Positions 45,116 through 52,197 of a stretch of DNA of 53,905 nt are shown piece by piece. Position numbers and translations under genes: made by a program. Under the pieces are notes generated by a model, which had not been told where the DNA came from, ran no database searches, and saw only the letters and a program-made list of their open reading frames with translations. Source of the stretch: Desulfovibrio sp. (GTDB lineage Bacteria > Desulfobacterota > Desulfovibrionia > Desulfovibrionales > Desulfovibrionaceae); contig JAISZH010000168.1 in the NCBI GenBank assembly GCA_031269345.1, forward strand, positions 1-53,905. The letters are read 5' to 3'. How positions within the stretch are numbered: position 1 is the stretch's first letter; every line of letters begins with the position of its first letter.

Positions 45116-45943
45116 TTTCTGGCAGAGCGGGCAATATACGGTGCCGCGCCCGGCGATTCTGGCCGATTTGAGGGTTTTGCCGCAGGATAGGCAGTTTTGG
45201 CCGCCACGGCCGTATACCGAGAAGGAGTTCTGGAATGCCCCGGCCCGCCCGAAGGCGTCGCGGTAGTCGCGGATGGAGCTGCCGCATTCGGCTATGGATC
45301 GCAGAAGAATTTCGCGCAAGGCGCCGGCGAGGGCGCGCAGCTGCGCCGGGTTCAGGGAGGAGGCGGGCCGTTGCGGGGCAATCCCCGCCTGGAAAAGGGC
45401 TTCATCGGCGTAGATATTGCCTATGCCCGCCACGTTCCTTTGATCGAGCAGGGCTGCCTTGACCGAGATTTTGCGCCCATGGAACGCGTTCTGGAGGCAG
45501 ACCGCCAGGTCTTCCGGGGCCAGTTCCAGGGGTTCCGGGCCGAGAGCGGCGTAAAAGGTCCAAGCCGCGAGATCGGCCGGGCGCATGATCCGACAATAGC
45601 CGAAGGTACGCATGTCGTCAAAAAACAGGCGTTCTCCGCCGTCAAGGTTCAAAATCAGTCTGGTGTGTTTTGTGGCCGGAGTATTTGCCGGGTAAACGAA
45701 AAACCGTCCGGTCATCTTGAAGTGGAAGGCCAGGATCAGGTCTGCCTTCCCGGACAGGCGCATCAACAGCAATTTGGCGCGGCGATGGATGTCGGTTACG
45801 GTGCTGCCGGGCAGCGCGGGGAGCAAGTCCGTTCCGGCCTGCAAGACCTTTGGCCCAGGCACTTCCAGGGAATCGATCCTCCGCCCCAGAATTTGCTCTT
45901 TCAGGGTTCTGGCTATGGTTTCAACTTCGGGCAGTTCGGGCAT
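45113..45943 (-). CDS. mutM: Formamidopyrimidine-DNA glycosylase
   Basis: 276 aa from ATG 45943; the track's longer form is an upstream extension. It excises oxidised purines. PELPEVETI at the N-terminus has the catalytic Pro-Glu, AFHFKMTGRF the central Lys region, NVAGIGNIYADE the helix-two-turn-helix, and a C-terminal zinc finger (CLSCGKTLKSARIAGRGTVYCPLCQK, four Cys). R3 elements flank both sides. Confidence 0.95.
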   Translation of the reverse strand: MPELPEVETIARTLKEQILGRRIDSLEVPGPKVLQAGTDLLPALPGSTVTDIHRRAKLLLMRLSGKADLILAFHFKMTGRFFVYPANTPATKHTRLILNLDGGERLFFDDMRTFGYCRIMRPADLAAWTFYAALGPEPLELAPEDLAVCLQNAFHGRKISVKAALLDQRNVAGIGNIYADEALFQAGIAPQRPASSLNPAQLRALAGALREILLRSIAECGSSIRDYRDAFGRAGAFQNSFSVYGRGGQNCLSCGKTLKSARIAGRGTVYCPLCQK

Positions 45944-46013
45944 GGTTTGCGCGTATGCGTTTACATCATTTTGTTTCGGGATTGTCGCTTGACGGCGGTT
46001 TTGTCCGCCTGCG

Positions 46014-46113
46014 CCAATCCCACGGCCGTTACGAAGCCGTGCTTCGCAACGTCGGAGCGCGTCGGGCGTCCGCTCTCGCGGCCGCGAGAGCGATTTCAAA
46101 GTGAAATTGCTCT
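46014..46113 (-). repeat. R3 multi-hairpin element, copy 2
   Basis: Inverted: palindrome arms AGCGATTTCA / TGAAATTGCT at 46089-46111, with CGGCCGCGAGAGC next to it. The CTA of its end is the stop codon (TAG) of the CorC-like gene. Confidence 0.75.
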
Positions 46114-47401
46114 AAATGTCCCGCACGCGCACCCGGTGGATCCTGTTTTTATCCATATCCGCGACTGTAAAGCGTTTGCCGCCGATCTCTATGGAGTCTC
46201 CAGCATGCGGGATGCGGTCCAGTTCTTCCATGAAGCAGGCGGATATGATTTTGTTTTCGTCAGTCTCCTTGTCCGGGCAGTGGAGATTGATGCGTTCTTC
46301 AAGGTCTCTCAGGGACATGTCTCCGGATATGTTGTAGCTGCCGTCGTCGCAGGCGATTATGTCCGGCTCTTCCTTGTCGAACTCGTCCTGGATGTCGCCC
46401 ACTATGGCCTCTACTATGTCCTCCATGCTTACGATGCCTTGCCAGACTCCGTATTCATCGATCACTATGCAGAATTGCTGGCGTTTGCTTTGCATCCTGT
46501 GCAGGAGGGCGTCCAGGCGGAGAGTTTCGTGGGCGTAGACGGGAACGCGCAGGATGGGGCGCAGGGTGGCTGGTCCCTTTGCGCGTAGCACGTCTTTTAT
46601 ATGCACGAAGCCTATTATGTCGTCCCTGTTGTCCTCGTAAACCGGAAAACGCGTGTGTCCGCTTTTTTCGGCGGTTTCCAGGAGTTTGTCCCTTTTTTCG
46701 TTTATGTAGAGGGACACGGTGTCCATGCGGTGCACCATTACGTCTTTGGCCGTTTTCTGATAGAAGCTGAAGATATTGCCCAGCATGCGTCCTTCGTCTT
46801 TGTCAAGCTGTCCACCCTTGCTGGAATCCATGATCAGCATGCGCAATTCGTCCGCCGAATGTGCGTGTTCGGATTCAGAGGCCGGGTGGATGCCGATGAT
46901 CCCGATGATGGCGTTGGAGATGCCGTTCATGACCATGACCATTGGCAGGCATAGGAAGTAGAAGAAACGCATGGGCCGCGCCGTAAAGAGCACGGTGGTT
47001 TCCGCCTTTTGAATGGAGATGGATTTCGGAACCAGTTCTCCGAAAATGACGTGCAGCAGGGTAATGACGCTGAACCCCACGATAAAGGAGAGAGATTCAA
47101 TCAGGGTTGGATTGTCCACATAAAACAGGTCGAACAGTGGTTTAAGGAGCACCGCCATGGCCGGTTCGCCCAGCCATCCGAGGCCCAGGCTTGCGAGGGT
47201 GATGCCGAGCTGGCATACGGAGAGATAGGCGTCAAGGTGATTTTCGCCGAAGAGGGCGCTTTTGGCCCGTTTGTCTCCGGATGCCGCGAGCAGATGGAGG
47301 CGGGTTTTCCTGGCCTTCACGAAGGAAAATTCCGCCGCCACGAAAAAGCCGTTCAAGGCGACCAGAAAAATGGCCAGGATCAACATCATGCCGGTGTACA
47401 C
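46112..47401 (-). CDS. CorC/HlyC-like membrane protein with CNNM and CBS domains
   Basis: 429 aa from GTG 47401 (GGGAGAA upstream); the track start at TTG 47446 is less likely. Three or four TM helices form a CNNM/DUF21 domain (about 1-170), two CBS domains follow (about 200-330, with DVMVHRMDTVSL and FCIVIDEYG), and a C-terminal CorC_HlyC transporter-associated domain (ISGDMSLRDLEERI). The family is linked to Mg2+/Co2+ efflux; annotation as hemolysin is historical. Confidence 0.92.
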   Translation of the reverse strand: MYTGMMLILAIFLVALNGFFVAAEFSFVKARKTRLHLLAASGDKRAKSALFGENHLDAYLSVCQLGITLASLGLGWLGEPAMAVLLKPLFDLFYVDNPTLIESLSFIVGFSVITLLHVIFGELVPKSISIQKAETTVLFTARPMRFFYFLCLPMVMVMNGISNAIIGIIGIHPASESEHAHSADELRMLIMDSSKGGQLDKDEGRMLGNIFSFYQKTAKDVMVHRMDTVSLYINEKRDKLLETAEKSGHTRFPVYEDNRDDIIGFVHIKDVLRAKGPATLRPILRVPVYAHETLRLDALLHRMQSKRQQFCIVIDEYGVWQGIVSMEDIVEAIVGDIQDEFDKEEPDIIACDDGSYNISGDMSLRDLEERINLHCPDKETDENKIISACFMEELDRIPHAGDSIEIGGKRFTVADMDKNRIHRVRVRDI

Positions 47402-47490
47402 GGCGAATTTCTCCCGCTCCTGCGCGGAGCGTGGGCCTTGGGGCAAATGCCGGTCTTTCCCGGCGACCTCACCGGGCGCCGGTTCGCATT

Positions 47491-47577
47491 AGAGCAATTT
47501 CACTTTGAAATTGCCCTGGCGGCCGCGAGAGCGGACTCCCGCCGCGAAGGAGTAAGCGCAATTTATTTGCGCTGTTG
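47491..47577 (+). repeat. R3 multi-hairpin element, copy 3
   Basis: AGAGCAATTTCA / TGAAATTGCCCT (one mismatch), then GGCGGCCGCGAGAGCGGACT and GCGCAATTTATTTGCGC. It is joined directly to an R2 element at 47578. Confidence 0.8.
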
Positions 47578-47766
<189 letters not shown>

Positions 47767-48028
47767 GATGCGGCTGCTCAAGCATAACTCGCATAGGGGC
47801 AGGCTGACAAGGTAATTTTGCCTTTTGTCGCGCCGCGGCGGATTTGCCGCGGGCATGCCTTGCCTGTCAGGTTTTGCGTGGCTTGACCGGGCGCAAACCA
47901 GGAAGGAAAAAATGCTTGAATAATATTTGAAGCGGGGTTAATAGGTAGCACTGCTTGTTTTCAGCAGTGATCCGACGCGACTTGGCGGCGTCTTCCACGT
48001 CCCCCGCGATTTTTTGTGAAATCAGGGT
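47767..48028. other. Gap before tRNA-Phe
   Basis: Holds a 62-aa minus-strand ORF (47867-48055; MPDFLRNGQTLISQKIAG...) with no known family and weak support, and a small hairpin CACTGCT/AGCAGTG near 47949-47972. I would not call a gene here. Confidence 0.35.
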
Positions 48029-48058
48029 TTGTCCGTTTCGCAAAAAATCAGGCATAAA
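48029..48058 (+). promoter_or_regulatory. Possible tRNA-Phe promoter
   Basis: TTGTCC (48029-48034), 18-nt spacer, CATAAA (48053-48058), about 50 nt before the tRNA. Weak match. Confidence 0.35.
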
Positions 48059-48109
48059 ACAAGTACGCCCGTTTGATGCAGATCGGTGTAAAGGCGCGTT
48101 TTTGACCCT

Positions 48110-48185
48110 GCCGGGGTAGCTCAGTTGGTAGAGCAGCGGACTGAAAATCCGCGTGTGGGCAGTTCAATTCTGTCCCCCGGCACCA
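48110..48185 (+). tRNA. tRNA-Phe (GAA), CCA encoded
   Basis: 76 nt cloverleaf. Acceptor stem GCCGGGG / CCCCGGC, D-arm with TAGCTCAGTTGGTAGAGCA, anticodon stem GCGGA/TCCGC with loop CTGAAAA (anticodon GAA, 48143-48145), and T-arm with GTTCAATTC. 3' CCA is encoded at 48183-48185. It marks the left edge of an accessory island. Confidence 0.97.
48168..48178 (+). other. Candidate attL core (3' end of tRNA-Phe)
   Basis: TTCTGTCCCCC in the tRNA T-arm/acceptor region is repeated exactly at 52023-52033. Integrative elements duplicate tRNA 3' ends on insertion. Eleven bases is short and C-rich, so this is tentative. Confidence 0.4.
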
Positions 48186-48200
48186 CATAAAAATCTCACG

Positions 48201-48240
48201 AAGTCCCGCAAGAGGCAAAAAACCTTGCGGGACTTTGATT
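48201..48240 (+). terminator. Hairpin after tRNA-Phe
   Basis: Stem AAGTCCCGCAAG (48201-48212) / CTTGCGGGACTT (48224-48235), followed by TGATTTTC. Probably the tRNA terminator. Confidence 0.7.
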
Positions 48241-48298
48241 TTCTGGAGATTGGTTGTCTCATGCCGTTTCATAAAGTGCCTTGACATACCGCTATAAA

Positions 48299-48318
48299 GG
48301 GGGCAACTACGGGGGCAA
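48299..48318 (+). repeat. GGGGGCAA-type repeat, left copy
   Basis: GGGGGCAACTACGGGGGCAA, itself two GGGGGCAA boxes, matches 51944-51963 at 18 of 20 positions. An inverted, weaker version lies at 48348-48365 before the integrase relic. Possible recombinase arm-type sites. Confidence 0.5.
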
Positions 48319-48357
48319 GCTCAGCAAGTGGTTTTATTGCTGAAAGAAGTTGCCCCT

Positions 48358-48426
48358 ATGCCCCTTACAGATACGGCTTGGAATTCAGTCTTTAATAGAT
48401 CAGTATTGATTCGCTATTATTATTGA
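48358..48426 (+). pseudogene. Relic of a P4-type tyrosine integrase start
   Basis: ATG 48358 opens MPLTDTAWN and stops after 22 codons. MPLTDTA is the standard beginning of P4-family tyrosine integrases, and such genes usually sit directly downstream of a tRNA, as here. The rest of the gene is missing. Confidence 0.5.
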
Positions 48427-48720
48427 CCTGCCTTTTCTGCGACGCTGGTAGCCGAGAACTGGTAGAACATTCAAAAATGCACAAGGATGGCTTAGTGCGA
48501 GGTGAATACTGGACGGAACCATCGCCTAAGAGGGGATTCAAGCGGAACATTTGCATCATACGGAAAGACGAGTGAGAACGTATGGCGGGGCGGCGGTTAC
48601 CAGAGGAATCCGGTGCTGCCTGCCTTGCAACGAAAAGCCAGTAACCTGCCGATATAGCCCCAATCTGTGTCTTGAAAAAGAATATTCGGGCAACTCATAA
48701 AATATGGATGGGGGCCGATT
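48427..48720. other. Gap with a short open frame
   Basis: A 32-codon frame at 48477-48575 reads MHKDGLVRGEYWTEPSP... and looks coding-like, open upstream to about 48430. It may be another gene remnant. No promoter is evident; GGGGGCCGATT precedes the next start. Confidence 0.3.
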
Positions 48721-50682
48721 ATGAAAATTTCCACTATTCTTGACTATGTTGATAATGGTCATATGGCCTTACCGGAATTCCAACGGGGCTTTGTCTGGAC
48801 TCGAGACAAGGTGCGCTGGTTATTCGATTCTCTGTACCACAAATATCCTGTGGGCAGTTTGCTGGTATGGGGTACGGAATCTCAAACCGCAATCCACCGG
48901 GGGGATGGGCAGATCACTCCCGGCGTGGTAAAACTGCTTCTTGATGGTCAACAACGATTGACTTCTCTTTATGGCGTTGTGCGCGGCAAGCCTCCCAAGT
49001 TTTTTGATGGGGATGCCCAAGCTTTCACGGGCCTCCATTTCCATCTTGCTTCCGAAACTTTTGAATTTTATCAGCCTGTTAAAATGAAAGGCGATTCCCT
49101 GTGGATCAACGTGAGCGAGTTGTTCCAGAAAGGACATACAGGGCATGGGGAAGTCATCCAGCGTTTGCTTGGCAACCCGGAATATGCCGCCCATGTGGGC
49201 GAGTATTCCCAGCGCCTGGGGAATTTGCTGGGTATCATTGAAACGGATTTGCATGATGACACTATAACTGGCGCGGATAAAAGCCTTGACGTGGTAGTGG
49301 ATATTTTCAACCGGGTCAATAGTGGCGGCACAAAACTATCTAAAGGCGATCTCGCTTTGGCTAAAATCTGCGCCGCATGGCCGGGTGGTCGTCAAGCCAT
49401 GAAAGTCAAGCTTAAGGAGTGGGAACATGCAGGGTACAACTTTACGCTGGACTGGTTGCTGCGTTCCATGAATACCGTCCTGACGGGTGAGGCGCAATTC
49501 TTGTACCTGCATGGGCGCGATGTGGATGAGGTACAGAATGCACTGGAGAAAGCCGAAAGATACATTGACACTTGCCTCAATTTGATTGGCGGAAGATTGG
49601 GCCTAGACCATGACCGCGTACTTTTTGGCCGTTTCGGCATTCCTGTCATGGCCCGCTATCTTGACCTCCGTAATCAACAGCATCTTGGCCCGATGGACGA
49701 CAAGGAACGGGACAAGCTCCTGTTCTGGTTCGTTCAGGCGGGTATGTGGGGCCGTTTTTCCGGTTCAACAGAAGGCAATATCGACAAGGACTTAGGCGCA
49801 TTGGAAGGAGAGAACGGAGGTTTGGACAACTTGTTGGAGACTCTGCGCCTGTGGCATGGAGGCTTGCGGGCCGAACCTGGGCATTTCAGCGGCTGGAGCC
49901 TTGGCGCACGTTTTTACCCTGTCCTCTATATGCTCACACGTATGGGAAATGCCCTTGATTTAGGCACTGGCCTACCGCTAAAAGCCAATCTTTTGGGCAA
50001 AATGAATAAGCTGGAAGTGCATCACATTTTTCCCAAGGCTCAGCTCTATAAGCGCAAATACGATAAATCGGCTGTAAACGCCTTGGCTAACTTCTGTTTT
50101 TTAATCAAAGACAGTAATCTGAGTATCAGAGACAGGCTGCCGGAAGAGTATTTCCCAGAAGTGGAACAAGCACACCCCGGCGTGCTAGCTTCACAATGGA
50201 TTCCTATGGATACAGATCTTTGGAAAATAGAGAATTTTTCAGTTTTTTTGAATGCACGTAAAGAGTTATTGGCAGAAGAGCTTAATCGGCACATGGAAGA
50301 TTTATTGCATGGAGATACTCACTGGTTGAGCAGTTCTGCCGCTATACCTGATGAACCGATCTTTGCAGACAAGATTAATGATGAAGAGCTGGACAGTTAT
50401 GTATATGATTTAAATGCTTGGATGACAATGCAAAATCTACCAGCAGGTATCATTTCTTATGATTTGGCTGATCGTGAAACGGGAAAACAAAAAGCAGTGA
50501 TTGATTTAGCTTGGCCTAACGGAATTTTGGAAAACCTAAGCCCACCTGTAGCCGTGCTTTTCAATGAAGAGCCTGGAATTATTTCCCTGGCAAACGAGTA
50601 TGGTTTGCGTTGCTTTACCAGCGTTACAGCTTTCCAGAAATATGTTGAATCCGAGATTAAGACAGATATTGGTGAAAAATAA
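48721..50682 (+). CDS. DUF262 and HNH protein (GmrSD/type IV restriction-like)
   Basis: 653 aa. The N-terminal DUF262 domain has LPEFQRGFVW and LLDGQQRLTSLYG (the ParB/Srx-like NTP-binding motif, about residue 73). The C-terminal HNH-type nuclease motif is VHHIFPKAQLYKRK (about 432), followed by NALANFCFLIKDSNLSI. This is the single-chain GmrS-GmrD-like layout, which restricts modified phage DNA in characterised members. A long C-terminal tail of about 170 aa is AT-rich and unlike the chromosomal genes around, a sign of transfer. Confidence 0.88.
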   Translation: MKISTILDYVDNGHMALPEFQRGFVWTRDKVRWLFDSLYHKYPVGSLLVWGTESQTAIHRGDGQITPGVVKLLLDGQQRLTSLYGVVRGKPPKFFDGDAQAFTGLHFHLASETFEFYQPVKMKGDSLWINVSELFQKGHTGHGEVIQRLLGNPEYAAHVGEYSQRLGNLLGIIETDLHDDTITGADKSLDVVVDIFNRVNSGGTKLSKGDLALAKICAAWPGGRQAMKVKLKEWEHAGYNFTLDWLLRSMNTVLTGEAQFLYLHGRDVDEVQNALEKAERYIDTCLNLIGGRLGLDHDRVLFGRFGIPVMARYLDLRNQQHLGPMDDKERDKLLFWFVQAGMWGRFSGSTEGNIDKDLGALEGENGGLDNLLETLRLWHGGLRAEPGHFSGWSLGARFYPVLYMLTRMGNALDLGTGLPLKANLLGKMNKLEVHHIFPKAQLYKRKYDKSAVNALANFCFLIKDSNLSIRDRLPEEYFPEVEQAHPGVLASQWIPMDTDLWKIENFSVFLNARKELLAEELNRHMEDLLHGDTHWLSSSAAIPDEPIFADKINDEELDSYVYDLNAWMTMQNLPAGIISYDLADRETGKQKAVIDLAWPNGILENLSPPVAVLFNEEPGIISLANEYGLRCFTSVTAFQKYVESEIKTDIGEK

Positions 50683-50757
50683 ATGCAAAAAAATTGGGAG
50701 TGCTTGTGGAAAGCCAAAATACCGCGCAGAAAAGAAGCTTAGCGCGATGAGTATCTG

Positions 50758-50826
50758 ATGAGAGGTATCTGTGCCTTTGCTAATGCCCAGGGCAGCACCT
50801 TTCTGAAATCTCAAGAGACAGCGTAA
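50758..50826 (+). pseudogene. Short relic resembling an AlbA_2 domain
   Basis: A 22-codon frame with ICAFANAQGSTFL, which resembles the start of AlbA_2 (divergent AAA-4) domains, usually written as xAFANxxGG. Only this part remains. It lies between the DUF262 and RhuM genes. Confidence 0.3.
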
Positions 50827-50842
50827 TGGAGAAGATGACGAC

Positions 50843-51853
50843 ATGAAACCCGACAGTTCTGAACTTGTCATCTACCAAACTGAAGACGGCAGAACAAAAA
50901 TTGACGTGCGGATGGAGGAGGAAACCGTCTGGCTAACCCAAGCCCAGATGGTTGATTTGTTCCAGACGACCAAGCAGAATGTCAGCCTGCATATCAATAA
51001 TGCTCTCAAGGATGGCGAGCTTGAGGAGAGTTTAGTTGTCAAGGAATACTTGACAACTGCCGCTGACGGCAAAAGCTACAACACAAAGCACTATAATCTG
51101 GATGTCATCATTTCTGTCGGCTACCGGGTGAAATCCCTGCGCGGCACGCAGTTCCGCCGCTGGGCGCTGGCGGTTCTTCGGGAGTATCTCGTCAAGGGCT
51201 TCGCCATGAACGACGACCTCCTGAAAAAAGCGGGCGGCGGCGATTACTGGCGGGAACTTCTGGAGCGCATCCGCGACATTCGCTCCAGTGAAAAGGTGTT
51301 CTACCGGCAAGTGCTTGACCTGTACGCCACCAGCGTTGACTATGACCCGCACACGCCGGAATCGCAAAAATTCTTCAAAGTGGTGCAGAATAAAATCCAC
51401 TACGCCGCCCACGGCCATACCGCGCCGGAAATCATCGCCGGGCGGGTCAATGCCGAACTGCCCTTCATGGGTCTGACCACCTTCGCCGGGGCAAGGCCGG
51501 TCAAAAGCGATGTGGGCATCGCCAAAAACTATCTGCGCGAGGAAGAACTGGCGACTCTGAACCGCATGGTTTCGGCCTTTTTCGATCTGGCTGAACTGCG
51601 CGCCATGCAACATCAGCCCATGTATATGAAAGACTGGCTGGCGGAACTGGACGACTTTGCCGGGCGCTACGGCAAGGGCATACTCCCGGATGCCGGGCGG
51701 GTCAGCCATGCAGAAGCGCTGGATAAGGCGGAGCAGGAATACGAGAAATACCGCCATCTGACGGACGCGGAACTTTCGCCGGTGGAGCGCGAATTTCTGG
51801 ACAGCCTCAAGCGGACGCAGAAAAAACTGGCGAGGAAGACAAAAAAGGACTAG
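50843..51853 (+). CDS. RhuM-family protein
   Basis: 336 aa, matches the virulence protein RhuM/COG3943 type. VWLTQAQMVDLFQTTKQNVSLHI is the N-terminal DNA-binding-like part. NLDVIISVGYRVKSLRGTQFRRWA is the strongest family signature. The rest is helical (DYDPHTPESQKFFKVVQNKIHYAAHGHTA). The biochemical role of RhuM is unknown; it is common in mobile and restriction islands. GGAGAAGATGACGAC precedes the ATG. Confidence 0.9.
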   Translation: MKPDSSELVIYQTEDGRTKIDVRMEEETVWLTQAQMVDLFQTTKQNVSLHINNALKDGELEESLVVKEYLTTAADGKSYNTKHYNLDVIISVGYRVKSLRGTQFRRWALAVLREYLVKGFAMNDDLLKKAGGGDYWRELLERIRDIRSSEKVFYRQVLDLYATSVDYDPHTPESQKFFKVVQNKIHYAAHGHTAPEIIAGRVNAELPFMGLTTFAGARPVKSDVGIAKNYLREEELATLNRMVSAFFDLAELRAMQHQPMYMKDWLAELDDFAGRYGKGILPDAGRVSHAEALDKAEQEYEKYRHLTDAELSPVEREFLDSLKRTQKKLARKTKKD

Positions 51854-51943
51854 GCTGATTCCCACGGCACATAGGGGGGATTGAATTGTCCCCTCGCAGA
51901 CATTGCCAGATTGAACCGCTGATACTTTATATGAGATTTTTTT

Positions 51944-51963
51944 GGGGGCAACTCTGGGGGCAA
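51944..51963 (+). repeat. GGGGGCAA-type repeat, right copy
   Basis: GGGGGCAACTCTGGGGGCAA, nearly identical to 48299-48318. Together they bracket the integrase relic, DUF262 and RhuM genes. Confidence 0.5.
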
Positions 51964-52022
51964 CTTATATGCCTGTAACTGATATAAATCATATTTTTCA
52001 ATGAGATACCCTGTAATCTTTG

Positions 52023-52033
52023 TTCTGTCCCCC
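52023..52033 (+). other. Candidate attR core
   Basis: TTCTGTCCCCC, an exact copy of the tRNA-Phe 3' segment at 48168-48178, lies 60 nt beyond the right GGGGGCAA repeat. It would give an element of about 3.9 kb. Confidence 0.4.
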
Positions 52034-52043
52034 TAAATTCAGG

Positions 52044-52072
52044 GGGTTAGATGCATCATCTAACCCTTTTTT
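52044..52072 (+). terminator. Terminator
   Basis: Perfect 10-bp stem GGGTTAGATG (52044-52053) / CATCTAACCC (52057-52066) and six T. An alternative hairpin, CCCCCT...AGGGGG, overlaps it upstream. Confidence 0.8.
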
Positions 52073-52197
52073 ACTGTGCCTGTTCCGGATCTGCACTTTA
52101 CCGTCCACCGGCGGCAAAAGGGATGCTGCCAGCTACCGGCTTCCGGGGTGACGTGCGCATAAAAAGCCGCTGACACGTTACACAGCAGAAAATCAGC

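Noticed and set aside
45197-46588. 463-aa plus-strand ORF
   Set aside because: It is antisense to mutM and the CorC-like gene, both of which have clear family motifs; its own sequence has none.
47867-48055. 62-aa minus-strand ORF near tRNA-Phe
   Set aside because: No family resemblance, no clear ribosome site, and it overlaps the likely tRNA promoter.
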